Source: Histoplasma ohiense (Eukaryota > Ascomycota > Eurotiomycetes > Onygenales > Ajellomycetaceae). From it: a stretch of DNA of 64,000 bases. Positions 27,401-36,896 of this stretch are shown in pieces; positions within the stretch are counted from its first letter, which is position 1; each line of letters opens with the position of its first letter. Where the stretch lies: contig JAEVHH010000001.1 of NCBI GenBank assembly GCA_017607445.1, positions 2,046,001-2,110,000 on the forward strand. The letters run 5' to 3'. The notes beneath the pieces are model-generated. The model searched no databases. It saw only the letters and a program-made list of their open reading frames with translations, and was not told the origin of the DNA. The translations under genes were made by a program, and so were the position numbers.

Positions 27401-27940
27401 GATATTGATACGGTGCTGAGAAAGGAGGTTGACATGGATTGCGTTACCCCGTCTCACCCCAACAAAATACCCCACGGTGAAAGCTTGGATATCGAAAACC
27501 TCCTCAAAAAAGGTTTCGAGGCCCAGTTGGATCCTTCCATTGAACCTACTAGCCTTCCTACCCCAGAAAAATACCACTACACCCCCCGAAAACCCGTCTT
27601 GTCTTCCTTACAGAGCTCCCGAGATCCAAATTATATAAAAGCGCAGATATGCAATGATGACAAGGAACTTCGCGAAATTATCAAGGGGATGACCATGAAA
27701 TCTTCACAACCCGCGTCCAATTCCTCATCTTCAGTTACAAAATCGACAACATCTTATGCTCGGAGCCGGCGAACTAAATCAACTATACCCCCGCACGCCG
27801 AGCCGCAAAGGGCAATTCTCATGGAAGTCCAGCCTGCACTGCTCAACGGCTCGACGAAGCAAGCGGCCAACTTTGTGAAATCGCCACATTTTAGTGCCCA
27901 TCGAGCTGTATGGAAACCAAGGCCGTCGCCGGGCCCATGA
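24440..27940 (+). CDS. mip1: Mitochondrial DNA polymerase gamma catalytic subunit
   Basis: Family A polymerase that replicates mitochondrial DNA. Exons 24440-24611 and 24672-27940; the 60-bp intron (GTATGT...TTCTAG) is in frame and open, so a naive ORF carries 20 spurious residues. Removing it gives TLAVPSTARFNEIGVQQLS and a 1146-aa protein. The first about 50 residues are rich in Arg/Ser and lack acids, as in a mitochondrial presequence. Exonuclease motif I is ITFDTEVMW at about residue 188. Polymerase motif A is VGADVDSEELW (about 714), motif B RNDAKVFNYGRIYGAG (about 770), and motif C VHDEIRYLV (about 916) with the catalytic HDE. The C-terminal about 130 residues are Ser/Pro-rich and lack obvious conservation, as in other filamentous-fungal Mip1. 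All catalytic acids are present. Confidence 0.96.
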   Translation: MLLSSCATSRGVLRISSKPLRLPVLTRTTRHQRLDFRWYTAEASASPGGGGKLQTLAGMFALCFISMHDCLAHDIFLVPSTARFNEIGVQQLSSHVHSQIFLREPTPPNPELIALSKDHLSRHDLLGKTQEGSNPIAFDIPPLEGQTMDEHFYKLGMDCSEPYLTNAKQYAKIDLPPIPKKWIRRSGWTKYNANGTSEAVDAPNEEMITFDTEVMWKESSFAVMACAASPSAWYAWLSPYLLGETENERQLIPLGSPSQARIIVGHNVGYDRARTLEEYNIKKTRNFFIDTMSLHVAVNGMCSQQRPTWMRHRKNRDLRDKLLKENNSIELAALLENKLLTEEEEELWVGRSSVNSLRDVAKFHCNVTIDKAQRDHFGDLDRSGILERLDELLDYCAADVSITHRVYKQVFPNFLEVCPHPVSFGALQHLSSVILPVNNTWDEYLKNAEETYQRRLEYVQKRLVELCDSALAVKDKPEVYENDPWLRQLDWSGQEIRMVKGRKKGDPPRPAARQKMPGMPKWYKALFPTSTSAINLSVRTRLAPILLKLSWLGYPLVWSDVHGWTFQVPKGEIKNFENQAVAPSNMAEEKNLSLRDDREHLYFKLPHKDGPDARCSSPLAKGYLQYFEGGKLSSQFALAKEALEMNASCSYWISARDRIMSQMVVYHNDIERLQNKSSSKSTLKQGYILPQIIPMGTITRRAVENTWLTASNAKANRVGSELKAMVRAPPGYVFVGADVDSEELWIASLVGDAQFQIHGGNAIGFMTLEGTKSAGTDLHSKTANILGISRNDAKVFNYGRIYGAGLKFAATLLRQFNPSMSEQETKRVAAKLYKETKGTRTNRKILSDNPFWRGGTESFVFNKLEEFAEQERPRTPVLGAGITEALMRRFINKGSFMTSRINWAIQSSGVDYLHLLIISMDFLIRRFNLDARLAITVHDEIRYLVKEHDKYRAAMALQVANLWTRAMFSQEMGIDDLPQSCAYFSAVDIDTVLRKEVDMDCVTPSHPNKIPHGESLDIENLLKKGFEAQLDPSIEPTSLPTPEKYHYTPRKPVLSSLQSSRDPNYIKAQICNDDKELREIIKGMTMKSSQPASNSSSSVTKSTTSYARSRRTKSTIPPHAEPQRAILMEVQPALLNGSTKQAANFVKSPHFSAHRAVWKPRPSPGP

Positions 27941-29005
27941 TTGTTACACCGCCACGATTCTACGTTTCATTTTTGTGTTCATATTTGCTTTGTACTTTTC
28001 TTTTAATGATAAGATATCGACCCCTGTGGCGAGCAGATTTCATTCTCGGTGAATATTTTTCAGATTATATTGACATTATCGCCCATTTTATTTTACAACT
28101 AATATTCCCTAAGTTTCTCGTTTGCTTCTTGGATATTTCTTTTAACACTATTGTCTCTCATATGCTTCCTGATTTGTATTTCAACGTTATCGGTTACTCT
28201 TGTACTGTACAATTATCTGGTCATGTTTATATGATTCGCCATGATGGTCTGACAGGGGGCGTGTTGCTTTTCACTTCAAAAATGTGCCCTATTGGGGTGA
28301 GGAAGGAAAAAAGGTGCAGAAAAAATGCTGTATGATCTCTGGTTGGCGTTTCCTGAACATTACTGCCCTTAAATATATTTAAATTCTGCTACGGAGTACG
28401 GAGTACAATGGATATAGATAGTTATAAATAGCTTGGAACTTAGTGTGCCAAGACATTTCGGCCTGCCCCGAAAGTTACCAAGCTATGCTATCAATTGGCA
28501 GTTGCGGTGCGGCTTGAGGAATCGAGATAGACGACATCAGAATACTGCCGCGCATTCAACTCAGCTGTTCTCACTGCTTACCCATTTCCATATCCTTCAA
28601 ACCCTGCTACTGGAGAAGCCATCGTTGCGTGGCCTCTCCCATATCCTTTATGGTCGCATACCCAGGTCAATTGTGCTTCCCACAATACCAGCTATGAGCC
28701 TGCGACCTCCAAGACAGAATTCAAGCTTTGTTCAAAAGGTGACGGATTGAAGACAAATGATCTTCTGGAATTGAGTGCTACGAGCATTTATCCATCGGAA
28801 CTTTGTTGTTAATGAGTGAGTTAAAAGCAGAGGTCGCGTTTGTTTCCCCTCGTCCCTCGTTTATATGACCCCTCCATTAGAGAACCCCAATTGAGTGCGT
28901 GGAGTTATCATTCCTTTCAGTAAAAATACGTTTCTGCTAGCTGATTCTAACTTCCTCAACTTTTTTGCAAAGTCTCCTTCCCTCGATTCCTTCAACACTC
29001 ACCCA
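27941..29005. other. Intergenic mip1 to CorA gene
   Basis: 1065 bp between two plus-strand genes. It is AT-rich to about 28420 and contains a direct, overlapping pair of the 9-mer TACGGAGTA at 28390-28405. Open frames here (for example 28433-28750) have no recognisable family. Confidence 0.5.
28390..28405 (+). promoter_or_regulatory. Overlapping double TACGGAGTA motif
   Basis: Two copies of TACGGAGTA overlap by two bases about 600 bp upstream of the CorA-type start codon. Four further exact copies occur in the window, at 49597, 58800, 59454 and 63537, all outside coding exons and all on the plus strand. The role is not known to me. Confidence 0.35.
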
Positions 29006-31263
29006 ATGTCTGTTGAAGTGCGTGACTATGGCACGGCAGTGTCTGCCAGCCGCTCTTCTCCCGATATCGAGGCACTACCAGCCTTCCCGACAGTTGAGCA
29101 CTCACCCACTCCTTCGACTGCGCTTCCAGACGTTGGGAGTTTCAAACGTGTTGAGTCGCAGGATTTCATAAAGCGGCGGATAAAACGCTCAGATACCGCT
29201 CGTTCATATCACCGTGAGGGAAGCACATCAGAAAGTGATAACTGGCACCCAGGAGAAGAGCCCGGCCTTGATCCTAGAGAGCCTCTTCCTCCATATCGGA
29301 CAGGAGGAGAAACACTTCTTCGGGTCAAAAGCACACAATGCGACATTACAGTTGTGGATTTCTCTCAACATGATATGCAAATGTATCACCTGGATAATAC
29401 TACCCTGGAGTCGTTTTTGAGTAAGCCAAAGCACCCTTGGGTCAAATGTCGATGGATTAATGTGAATGGGCTGAGCTGGGATGTTGTTAGCTTGCTTGCT
29501 AGTTATAAGGGATTGCACAGATTGGCAATCGAGGATCTATTGCACTCTGTGAATCGTACAAAAGTTGACTGGTTTCCAGACAACACCTTTATTGTTCTTG
29601 CGATGCAGAAACTAGTCAAGCTTCAGTCGGATGGACAGTTTGCTGATTCTTCCGGCGAAAGCGATAGCGAGAAGGGATATAATGGCCAATCAAGTGAGAA
29701 GCCGAAAAAAAAACGGAAACAGTCAAGAAACGGAGCGGTTATTATGTCAGCTCTTATGGATGTTCTAAAGCCCTCTGGGAGAAAGAAAAAACTTGGGACA
29801 AAAGCAACTGAGCTCCCATTTGATCACACTTTTCGTGGAGGTGAAATCCTCCGGACGGGTGGCTCAAGGCGCAGCAGGCTACGCTCCCTTCAACGTTACC
29901 GAAGCGGTCCCAATGAGGATCGCATTGATTTCATGGAGAGGCATGCTGTCCTCGCATCAAGAGGCCTGGGCGTTGCCATCGAACAAGTTTCAATATTCCT
30001 TCACGCAGATAACACCGTAACTTCTTTCTTCGAGGCCAGTGCTCAAGATATCGAGTCACCGATCGTCCAACGGCTAATGTCCCCTGAAACTATCTTACGC
30101 CAGTGTTGCGATGCAAGTATGGTCGTCCAAGCTATTCTCGATGCTATCGTCGATCTGGCTATCCCTGTCACAATGGCATATCAGGATGCGATTGGGGACC
30201 TGGAACTAAGTGTCCTCACTGATCCCGAAATCCACCAATCGACGCGTCTTTACATTTTGACCTCCGAAATTGCTGTTTTGCGTAACGCAATGCAACCCAT
30301 AATCGGCGTTGTGAACACTCTTCGGGACCACACATCTGGGCTAGCCTCTCGTTCAGGAACGACACCCCTGAAAAACTTGTCTTCTCCATCCATGAATACG
30401 CTCCCCTTAGATCTGGCGAATACGAAACCGGACAATTCTTATCCAGACGGAGCTAAGATGCTAACTGTCGTCCGGATCAGCCCTATGTGCCATACTTATT
30501 TAGGTGATGTGTTGGACCATTGCATCACCATTACGGAAGGATATGATCAAATGAGACGATCGGCTGATAATATGATTGACCTTACCTTCAACACGATTGG
30601 TTAGACCTGATATTCCTTTTATTCATATTTTCAAGCTCCACTCAAATTTTTTGCAACGCAATCCCTGACTTATTGTCCGTTTCATACAGGAGCTTACCAG
30701 AATGAAAGCATGAAACAACTTACCATTGTGACATGCATGTTTTTGCCACTGACATTCCTTACGGTTCGTGGTTCTTATTACAATCTAGCAACATCTAAAC
30801 TGGTCACATACTAGGACCGTTCATACTTAACTAAATCTGTGAAGGGCTACTTCGGGATGAATTTCGTACGATTCGAAGGGGTACAAAACCATAGCGATGC
30901 GTAAGTTTTCCATAAATCCCGTGGGAATTTTTAATACGTAAATCCAAGCGCACGGAATGTGTTTATGGGGTTATTTTCCTCTGTCAAGCCATCTGTATGG
31001 ATTGTTCCTCCTGCTTACCCTGTTTATCCCATCAGCTTCTTCTGGCCAATAGCCGTTCCGTTCGTCATCGTCACGACGGCAATTTTAATGTGAGTGATAG
31101 ACACTATTTTTCGTCTAGTCTTGATGGATCATCAGGTTTAAAGGAGGGGTTCTAATATTTCGGCAACAGGCGTGATATGATTCAACGATACTTTATAAAA
31201 CTTGCTCAACAACATATGATTCACACGTCGCGGAAACGGCGGCAGGAATCCCAACCAGCGTAG
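29006..31263 (+). CDS. CorA-type Mg2+ transporter (Alr1/Mnr2-like)
   Basis: Exons 29006-30599, 30690-30763, 30845-30900, 31036-31089, 31170-31263, giving 623 aa. The large first exon is cytosolic: a Ser/Pro-rich acidic N-terminus, a CorA beta domain beginning near VKSTQCDITVVDFSQ, a Lys-rich insert (about residues 220-280), and long helices ending in the stalk. The small exons carry TM1 (QLTIVTCMFLPLTFLT), then the signature GYFGMNF, then TM2 (FFWPIAVPFVIVTTAILM) and a basic tail ending RKRRQESQPA. The GMN signature marks a pentameric divalent-cation channel in the plasma or vacuolar membrane. The frame is open upstream to 28895, but only a GTG lies there; MSVEVRDYG at 29006 is the first ATG. 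An alternative acceptor for intron 2 after 30814 would insert ten residues before GYFGMN. The plasma membrane Alr1 type and vacuolar Mnr2 type cannot be separated here. Confidence 0.9.
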
Positions 31264-31592
31264 CCATGTCTGCTACTACTTTAACTGACGACGTCTCATG
31301 CGTGTTGCATATGAGTGGTTATTTGAGATATGTTTTTCCCGCATGATTTAATTTGGCAGTCCTTTGGATGCTGACCTCTCCTTTTTGTGGCAGCTTGATA
31401 GAAATGTTAGAGGAGCAGCATATTGACGTGTGTAATATATATGCGTATATGCATATATGCGTCGTATCACGCTGTATCAATACAAAATAGAAATAGAAAT
31501 ACATTTATTCGATATAGCTCTACTGCCGACCACGCGTATCTTTAGTACAGCAACTAAATCTTTCGACTCTCCAAGGGGCACAAAATCCCCGT
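31264..31592. other. Convergent 3' intergenic region
   Basis: 329 bp between converging genes. It contains an alternating purine-pyrimidine stretch of TATATGCG-type units at about 31435-31465. No gene is seen. Confidence 0.5.
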
Positions 31593-32887
31593 CTAGAATG
31601 CCCTGCGCCTATTAGCCCAGTAAGCCTTCCAAGGCAACCTCCAATCAAAGGTGCGAAGTTCCGGTTTAAAAATATCAAAATCCACCGCTTGCAAACGATC
31701 TAGCCAGAGGGACGTCGAGACAGCAGGCATCAGGACACCAAACGATCTTTCCACCTCTGCCAGCTGTGCGCTGGAAGTTGACATATCGCCACCATTACCA
31801 CTGCTACTGACATCATTGTATTCATGTCCCTCTTCCCCTTCATGCTCAAAATCATGGCCTACACCCTGCCCGGCTCGCAGGTTTTTAAGCATTTGACGGG
31901 CGGTGATGAGATGATCACTAGCACGAGTCGCAACAGTGAACACAGCATCACGAAGCCCTGGGGCTTCCGCACCGTGTCGAAAGACATCTTCCTCCTTTAG
32001 TCCTGTTTCTGCCATGATGTCGAGCGGAAGCGTGATGGTTCCGACCCGAGCGCCAGAACCACCGCCGGCTCCACCGCCCAAGCCCCCAGGTTGGTTCGAG
32101 TGATGGTTTGGGGGGGCCGGGAAAGCAATTAGTGGTATCCCCCGTAGCACGGTGGAGATTCCTGCTGCCTTTCCTATGTGCGATGCGAGGTGATCTGCCG
32201 TAACGGAAGTCAGGGGCAGGGCGCTGAGGGTTAGATAGAGCAGGGTGGAATAGGTATTTTCAGCGTATGACTCCAGCGCAGATATGGATGTGTAAGGCGT
32301 GTTTGTAAGGTATTGTTCGCGCGAGTTTATCATCCGCAGGAACCATCCTTTGCTTATTCGTGCTTGGCCCCCTGTGCGCGTGTCAAGCTCTGAGAGCGCC
32401 GATGCGAGCAGATTGGCAATGGGCTCCTTTGGCGGTTTACCGGCTAGCGTTCGTGTGATTGTATCCCGCCAGAATTGAAGACGCATCAGTCCGATTGTCG
32501 GGGTCGAGGTGGTGTCGGGGATCATGGAGAGGGAAACGTTAAGGGCCCGAACGGCGAGGTAGAAGCTGAGGGTTTGGCGGGGAATGAACGCACTAAGGGT
32601 GAAGGAAGGCCGGTCATATTTTCTAGTTTCAATTAGATTGCCATCTTGATTGATTCTCAGGGAAACTGAAAGATCAGTGTTACTCGCCGGAGAAGGTCAA
32701 GACAATATTTATGGGACGATTCAAACTCCGATTTGGCTGCTGGTAATGAATAATTAGATGACAGTGTTGCAGATTTTGAAAAATGCCGGCCGGTCTGGTA
32801 TAAATTTCCAAGAGAAGTGTGTGTTTGATGTATTTTCGGGCGTCGAGCAGCGCAGCGCAGGCATGCGACAGGTGTCTTAAAGGACAT
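31593..32887 (-). CDS. NDUFAF6-like complex I assembly factor (squalene/phytoene synthase fold)
   Basis: Exons 32887-32688 and 32622-31593 on the minus strand, 409 aa. The N-terminus (MSFKTPVACLRCAARRP, then GRHFSKSATLSS) is a typical mitochondrial presequence, which suits a matrix assembly factor for NADH dehydrogenase. The body has the phytoene-synthase-like helices of NDUFAF6: RALNVSLSMIPDTTS, IGLMRLQFWRDTI, SALESYAENTYSTLLYL, HIGKAAGISTVLRGIP, TLPLDIMAETGL, and the C-terminal WLDRLQAVDFDIF...WRLPWKAYWANRRRAF. The Asp-rich prenyl-substrate motifs of true synthases are not evident. A Gly-rich loop (about residues 240-255) and an acidic insert (about 330-350) look lineage-specific. The single intron (32687-32623) needs a GC donor (GCGAGT) to keep frame and give LDLLRKYDRPSF. 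The start at 32887 is preferred over the upstream in-frame Met at 33010, which would add hydrophobic, non-presequence residues. Divergent from rad5. Confidence 0.8.
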
Positions 32888-33305
32888 TTGCACCGTGACA
32901 GATAGCAAGTTGGCGCGGTGATATTTAGTTGTCGGGGAGTAAATATCAAGAGCTCTTAAATAGCCCAGGAACCCATGCAAAAATTCCCGCACTTGAAAAA
33001 ATGCAATCACTAAGTCAAATCATTCCGGCGACGGTTAAAGGCATTGACATTGACTCGAATGTGCAACGATTGGCCTGCAACGATAAAATCAATCCCGAGA
33101 TCCATTGATCTGTAACGCAACCGTGCCCATTGGCGACTCCCGATATTTTTTGTCGCCATGACGTCGCTAGTCGGAAAGTCGCGTTTTTTGCCGTGTTCCC
33201 GTGATTTGGCTCTCATCGCGTCTCCTCGGCCGCCGATAAAAAGTCCTCCCACGTTGGCGACATTCTACCATCACAGCAGCCCCTTTCACCTATTATTAGG
33301 CCGAT
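32888..33305. promoter_or_regulatory. Divergent promoter region NDUFAF6-like / rad5
   Basis: 418 bp between start codons facing away from each other, so both promoters lie here. A TGACGTCG element, resembling a CRE/ATF half palindrome, is at about 33159-33166; it is a single site and only suggestive. Confidence 0.4.
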
Positions 33306-36300
33306 ATGGCCACCCACGGCATGGCTTGTGCTGATATCGAGCGACCGTCAAAGAAACGCCGTTTCTTTGTCGAAGATGACAGTGCAGTCCCCTCGAATGA
33401 AGCTACACAGGCCATGGACGCGTTGTCCGAGAGGGCCAAGTCTGTTCACTCGGCCAGAAGCCCAACACCTGGCGTCTTGAATTCTGAAGCTTCATCTCTC
33501 ACCGCTCATGATACTACTAGATTGACAGCTGGAACTGTCGCTGCGGTTGAGGATGGATTTGACGGTGAACTTTTCAGTAGCATCGTTGGGCAACCGGTTG
33601 ATGCAAGCACCGTTCAAAAAATCCGAATAGCTGCAAAGGGTGACATGCAAACAGCAATTAATCTTTATCTTGACGGTTCTTGGGGCGGAGACGCCGCAAC
33701 ACAGAGGTCTACGGTAACATACCCTGTACAAAATGGAACGCCCTCCGAACCAATTACGAATCCTCATGCAAAAGTGCCAATCACCAAAGTCGAAGACGCA
33801 TCCCACGATGCCGAAGATGATCCTAATATTATCACGACTGATCCTGAATTTCGCTATATAGGCTCTTTTGGTGTTGGCGCATGGTCAACGAAGAGTGGCA
33901 CGAATTTAGTGAAACACGGAGAGCTGGTCAACATTGAGCGGACTAAATTACAACCAACCATGAAACCTGGGAGGGGAGGCAAACCGGCTGCACGGATGTC
34001 AAATCAAAAAAGCGATGTGATAACGCGGTTCACTAATGGAGATGGCGAGGAGATTGGGAGACTCCCCCGCGAAACGGCTGAGTGGGTTTCGACTTTGATT
34101 GATCAGAAAATATGCCGATTTGAAGGTGTATGTGTTTTTGCCCCGGATCAGATCCGTGTAAATGAAACCATATATCTCCAGTTGAAATGTTTTCTATGGA
34201 GAGGTGTGTTTCAGCAGAAGTCTTTTACGGCGCTTGGGGATGATAATGCACCTCCAAGAATATTCGAGGAGCAAGAAACTGCAGAGGAAAAGGCCCTTCG
34301 CTTGCGACAAGTCGCATTAGTTAAACTTTTTAGCGAAATCCACCTTGAACCAACATCTGTTAATGAAATGATGGTGCGTCACAAGAAGGAAGGCTTGCTT
34401 CAGGCGTCGCAGATGAGCGAGAAATTGAGTGAGAGGCTTAAAAGGACATCAAACTCTACGGCCCAACAAAGTGGAGCTAGCGAATCTTCAGATGAGGAAG
34501 ATGGCGAGAAGCTCGATGAAGACCAGCTTGATACCCTATATAAGAAGGCCCAATCCTTTGATTTCAATATGCCTGAAATGGAACCCGGACCTGATTTCGC
34601 TATGGACCTTCGAAAATACCAAAAACAGGCTTTATATTGGATGTTAGGTAAAGAGAGAGACGCCCAGCCGAAACGTGAACAATCTATGCACCCGTTGTGG
34701 GAAGAATATTCTTGGCCAACAGAGGATATGGATTGTCAACCACTACCTCGTGTGCCCAATCGTGAAAAGTTCTATGTCAACCCCTACTCTGGTGAGCTCA
34801 GTCTGGAATTTCCGGTCCAAGAACAAAATTGTTTAGGCGGGATTCTAGCAGACGAAATGGGTCTTGGGAAAACTATTGAGATGTTAAGCTTGATCCACTC
34901 TCACAAACCTGAGGTAGTCAAAGGTCAGTTCGCAGGGTTTGATACCTTATCGGGAGCTATTTTCAATACCTCTCGACCTGTGCCCGCTCCGTATACCACC
35001 CTTGTTGTGGCTCCAACTTCTCTTCTCGCCCAATGGGAGAGTGAGGCAATGAAGGCTTCAAAAGAAGGATCAATGAAGGTTTTGGTTTACTACGGTAGTG
35101 ATAAAACAGCAGATTTGAGAAAGCTCTGCTTCATGTCCAATCCAAATTCTTCTCCAAACCTTATAATTACGAGCTATGGTGTTGTTCGTTCAGAACATAG
35201 CCAGCTCGCCGGTCGGTCTGCTATGAATTCGAGTGTGGGTCTTTTTTCTGTGGACTTTTTCCGTGTAATTCTCGACGAAGCGCACTATATCAAGAACAGG
35301 GCCTCTAAAACTGCGCGGGCATGTTATGATATTAAAGGCACTCATCGATGGGCTCTCACAGGCACTCCTATCGTCAATCGACTTGAGGATCTCTTCAGCC
35401 TAGTACGATTCCTCAAAGTAGAGCCGTGGAGCAACTTTTCTTTCTGGAAAACTTTTATCACCGTTCCATTTGAATCGAAGGATTTTTTGCGTGCGCTAAA
35501 TGTTGTGCAAACTGTCCTTGAACCTCTTGTCCTCCGTCGAACCAAGACTATGAGGACCCCCGACGGCGAGGCCCTCGTCCCTCTACCCCCTCGAACTATT
35601 AAAATAGCTGAAGTGGAACTTTCAAACCAAGAACGCGAAATTTATGACTTGATATTCACTCGGGCTAAGCGAACATTCAATGACAATGTGGCGGCAGGCA
35701 CACTTTTAAAATCGTATACGACCATTTTTGCGCAAATTCTTCGTCTACGCCAAACATGTTGCCATCCCGTGCTTACGCGAAATCAAAACATAGTTGCAGA
35801 AGAAGAGGATGCAGCTATCGCTGCTGATGATGCTAACGTTTTCAAGGATGATATGGACCTTCAGGACCTCATTGACCGATTCACGATGGCTACCTCTAGC
35901 GAGAATCCTGACGGTCAGCATGACCCTACTAGCAAGTTCACTACGCATGCTCTACGACAGATACAGACCGAGACAAGTGGGGAATGTCCTATATGCACGG
36001 ATGAACCGATGGTTGACCCTGCAGTCACCTCCTGCTGGCACAGTGCTTGCAAAAAATGTTTAGTAGACTACGTAGAACACCAAAGAGACAAAGGTCAAAT
36101 GCCTCGTTGCTTCTCTTGTCGTGAGACCATCACGATTCGAGATATTTTTGAAGTTATCCGCCACAGATCACCCAACCAGACTCCTGGTGAAGGAGACTTG
36201 TACGATAGTGCGCCACCGGGGTCATCCTCTCCCGCACCTCGCATTTCTCTTCGTCGCATAAACCCTCTCTCCCCGACAGCTCAAACCTCCGCCAAGATCC

Positions 36301-36896
36301 ATGCCCTAATTTCACATCTGACAGACCTTCCGCCAAACACCAAGTCCGTTGTTTTCTCACAATTCACCTCATTTCTCGACCTCATTGGACCGCAGTTGAC
36401 CCGTGCGGGAATTCCATATCTCCGTTTCGATGGCACCATGGCGCAGAAGGCGCGCTCGGCAGTCCTGGCCAAATTCACTTCTGCACATTTCCCTGACAAT
36501 GAGGACGATGAAGATGGTAACAACAAGCGCCAATCGAAATTCCCCTCGTCACGCTCTCACGTTAAAGACCCCCCACCAAACGTCTTGTTAATCAGTCTTC
36601 GTGCTGGGGGAGTCGGGTTGAATCTTACAGCTGCCAACCAGGTGTTTATGATGGACCCGTGGTGGAGTTTTGCAACTGAAGCTCAGGCGATCGATAGGGT
36701 TCATCGCATGGGTCAACTGAAAGATGTATCAGTGACCAGATTTATTGTGAAGGATAGTATTGAGGGTCGTATTTTAAGGATTCAAGAACGGAAAATGATG
36801 ATTGCGGGATCATTGGGATTGAGGGTTGGAGGTGATGGGGGCGAGGAAGAGCGGAGGAAGGAAAGGATTGAGGAGTTGAAGCTATTGTTTGAGTAG
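33306..36896 (+). CDS. rad5: DNA repair helicase / E3 ligase Rad5
   Basis: Post-replication repair protein: a SWI/SNF translocase with an embedded RING that promotes PCNA polyubiquitination and fork reversal in the nucleus. Single exon, 1196 aa, normal length. The N-terminus has an NLS-like PSKKRRFF and a UBA-like segment (KIRIAAKGDMQTAINLYLDGSW). The HIRAN domain begins around residue 180 (FRYIGSFGVGAWSTKSG). The helicase N-lobe has Walker A DEMGLGKT at about 516, VVAPTSLLAQWE, and the Walker B ILDEAHYIKN at about 655. The RING is inserted at about 893 (CPICTDEPMVDPAVTSCWH, then CKKCLVDY and RCFSCRETI). The C-lobe has SVVFSQFTSFLD, LRFDGTM, LRAGGVGLNLTAAN and QAIDRVHRMGQ. All catalytic and zinc ligands appear intact. 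Confidence 0.97.
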   Translation: MATHGMACADIERPSKKRRFFVEDDSAVPSNEATQAMDALSERAKSVHSARSPTPGVLNSEASSLTAHDTTRLTAGTVAAVEDGFDGELFSSIVGQPVDASTVQKIRIAAKGDMQTAINLYLDGSWGGDAATQRSTVTYPVQNGTPSEPITNPHAKVPITKVEDASHDAEDDPNIITTDPEFRYIGSFGVGAWSTKSGTNLVKHGELVNIERTKLQPTMKPGRGGKPAARMSNQKSDVITRFTNGDGEEIGRLPRETAEWVSTLIDQKICRFEGVCVFAPDQIRVNETIYLQLKCFLWRGVFQQKSFTALGDDNAPPRIFEEQETAEEKALRLRQVALVKLFSEIHLEPTSVNEMMVRHKKEGLLQASQMSEKLSERLKRTSNSTAQQSGASESSDEEDGEKLDEDQLDTLYKKAQSFDFNMPEMEPGPDFAMDLRKYQKQALYWMLGKERDAQPKREQSMHPLWEEYSWPTEDMDCQPLPRVPNREKFYVNPYSGELSLEFPVQEQNCLGGILADEMGLGKTIEMLSLIHSHKPEVVKGQFAGFDTLSGAIFNTSRPVPAPYTTLVVAPTSLLAQWESEAMKASKEGSMKVLVYYGSDKTADLRKLCFMSNPNSSPNLIITSYGVVRSEHSQLAGRSAMNSSVGLFSVDFFRVILDEAHYIKNRASKTARACYDIKGTHRWALTGTPIVNRLEDLFSLVRFLKVEPWSNFSFWKTFITVPFESKDFLRALNVVQTVLEPLVLRRTKTMRTPDGEALVPLPPRTIKIAEVELSNQEREIYDLIFTRAKRTFNDNVAAGTLLKSYTTIFAQILRLRQTCCHPVLTRNQNIVAEEEDAAIAADDANVFKDDMDLQDLIDRFTMATSSENPDGQHDPTSKFTTHALRQIQTETSGECPICTDEPMVDPAVTSCWHSACKKCLVDYVEHQRDKGQMPRCFSCRETITIRDIFEVIRHRSPNQTPGEGDLYDSAPPGSSSPAPRISLRRINPLSPTAQTSAKIHALISHLTDLPPNTKSVVFSQFTSFLDLIGPQLTRAGIPYLRFDGTMAQKARSAVLAKFTSAHFPDNEDDEDGNNKRQSKFPSSRSHVKDPPPNVLLISLRAGGVGLNLTAANQVFMMDPWWSFATEAQAIDRVHRMGQLKDVSVTRFIVKDSIEGRILRIQERKMMIAGSLGLRVGGDGGEEERRKERIEELKLLFE

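Noticed and set aside
28895..29005. Upstream extension of the CorA-type protein
   Set aside because: The frame is open but begins with GTG, and the first ATG is 29006; the added residues show no conservation I recognise.
33010..33252. 80-codon minus-strand frame between the NDUFAF6-like and rad5 genes
   Set aside because: Lies in a 418-bp divergent promoter and shows no recognisable protein family.
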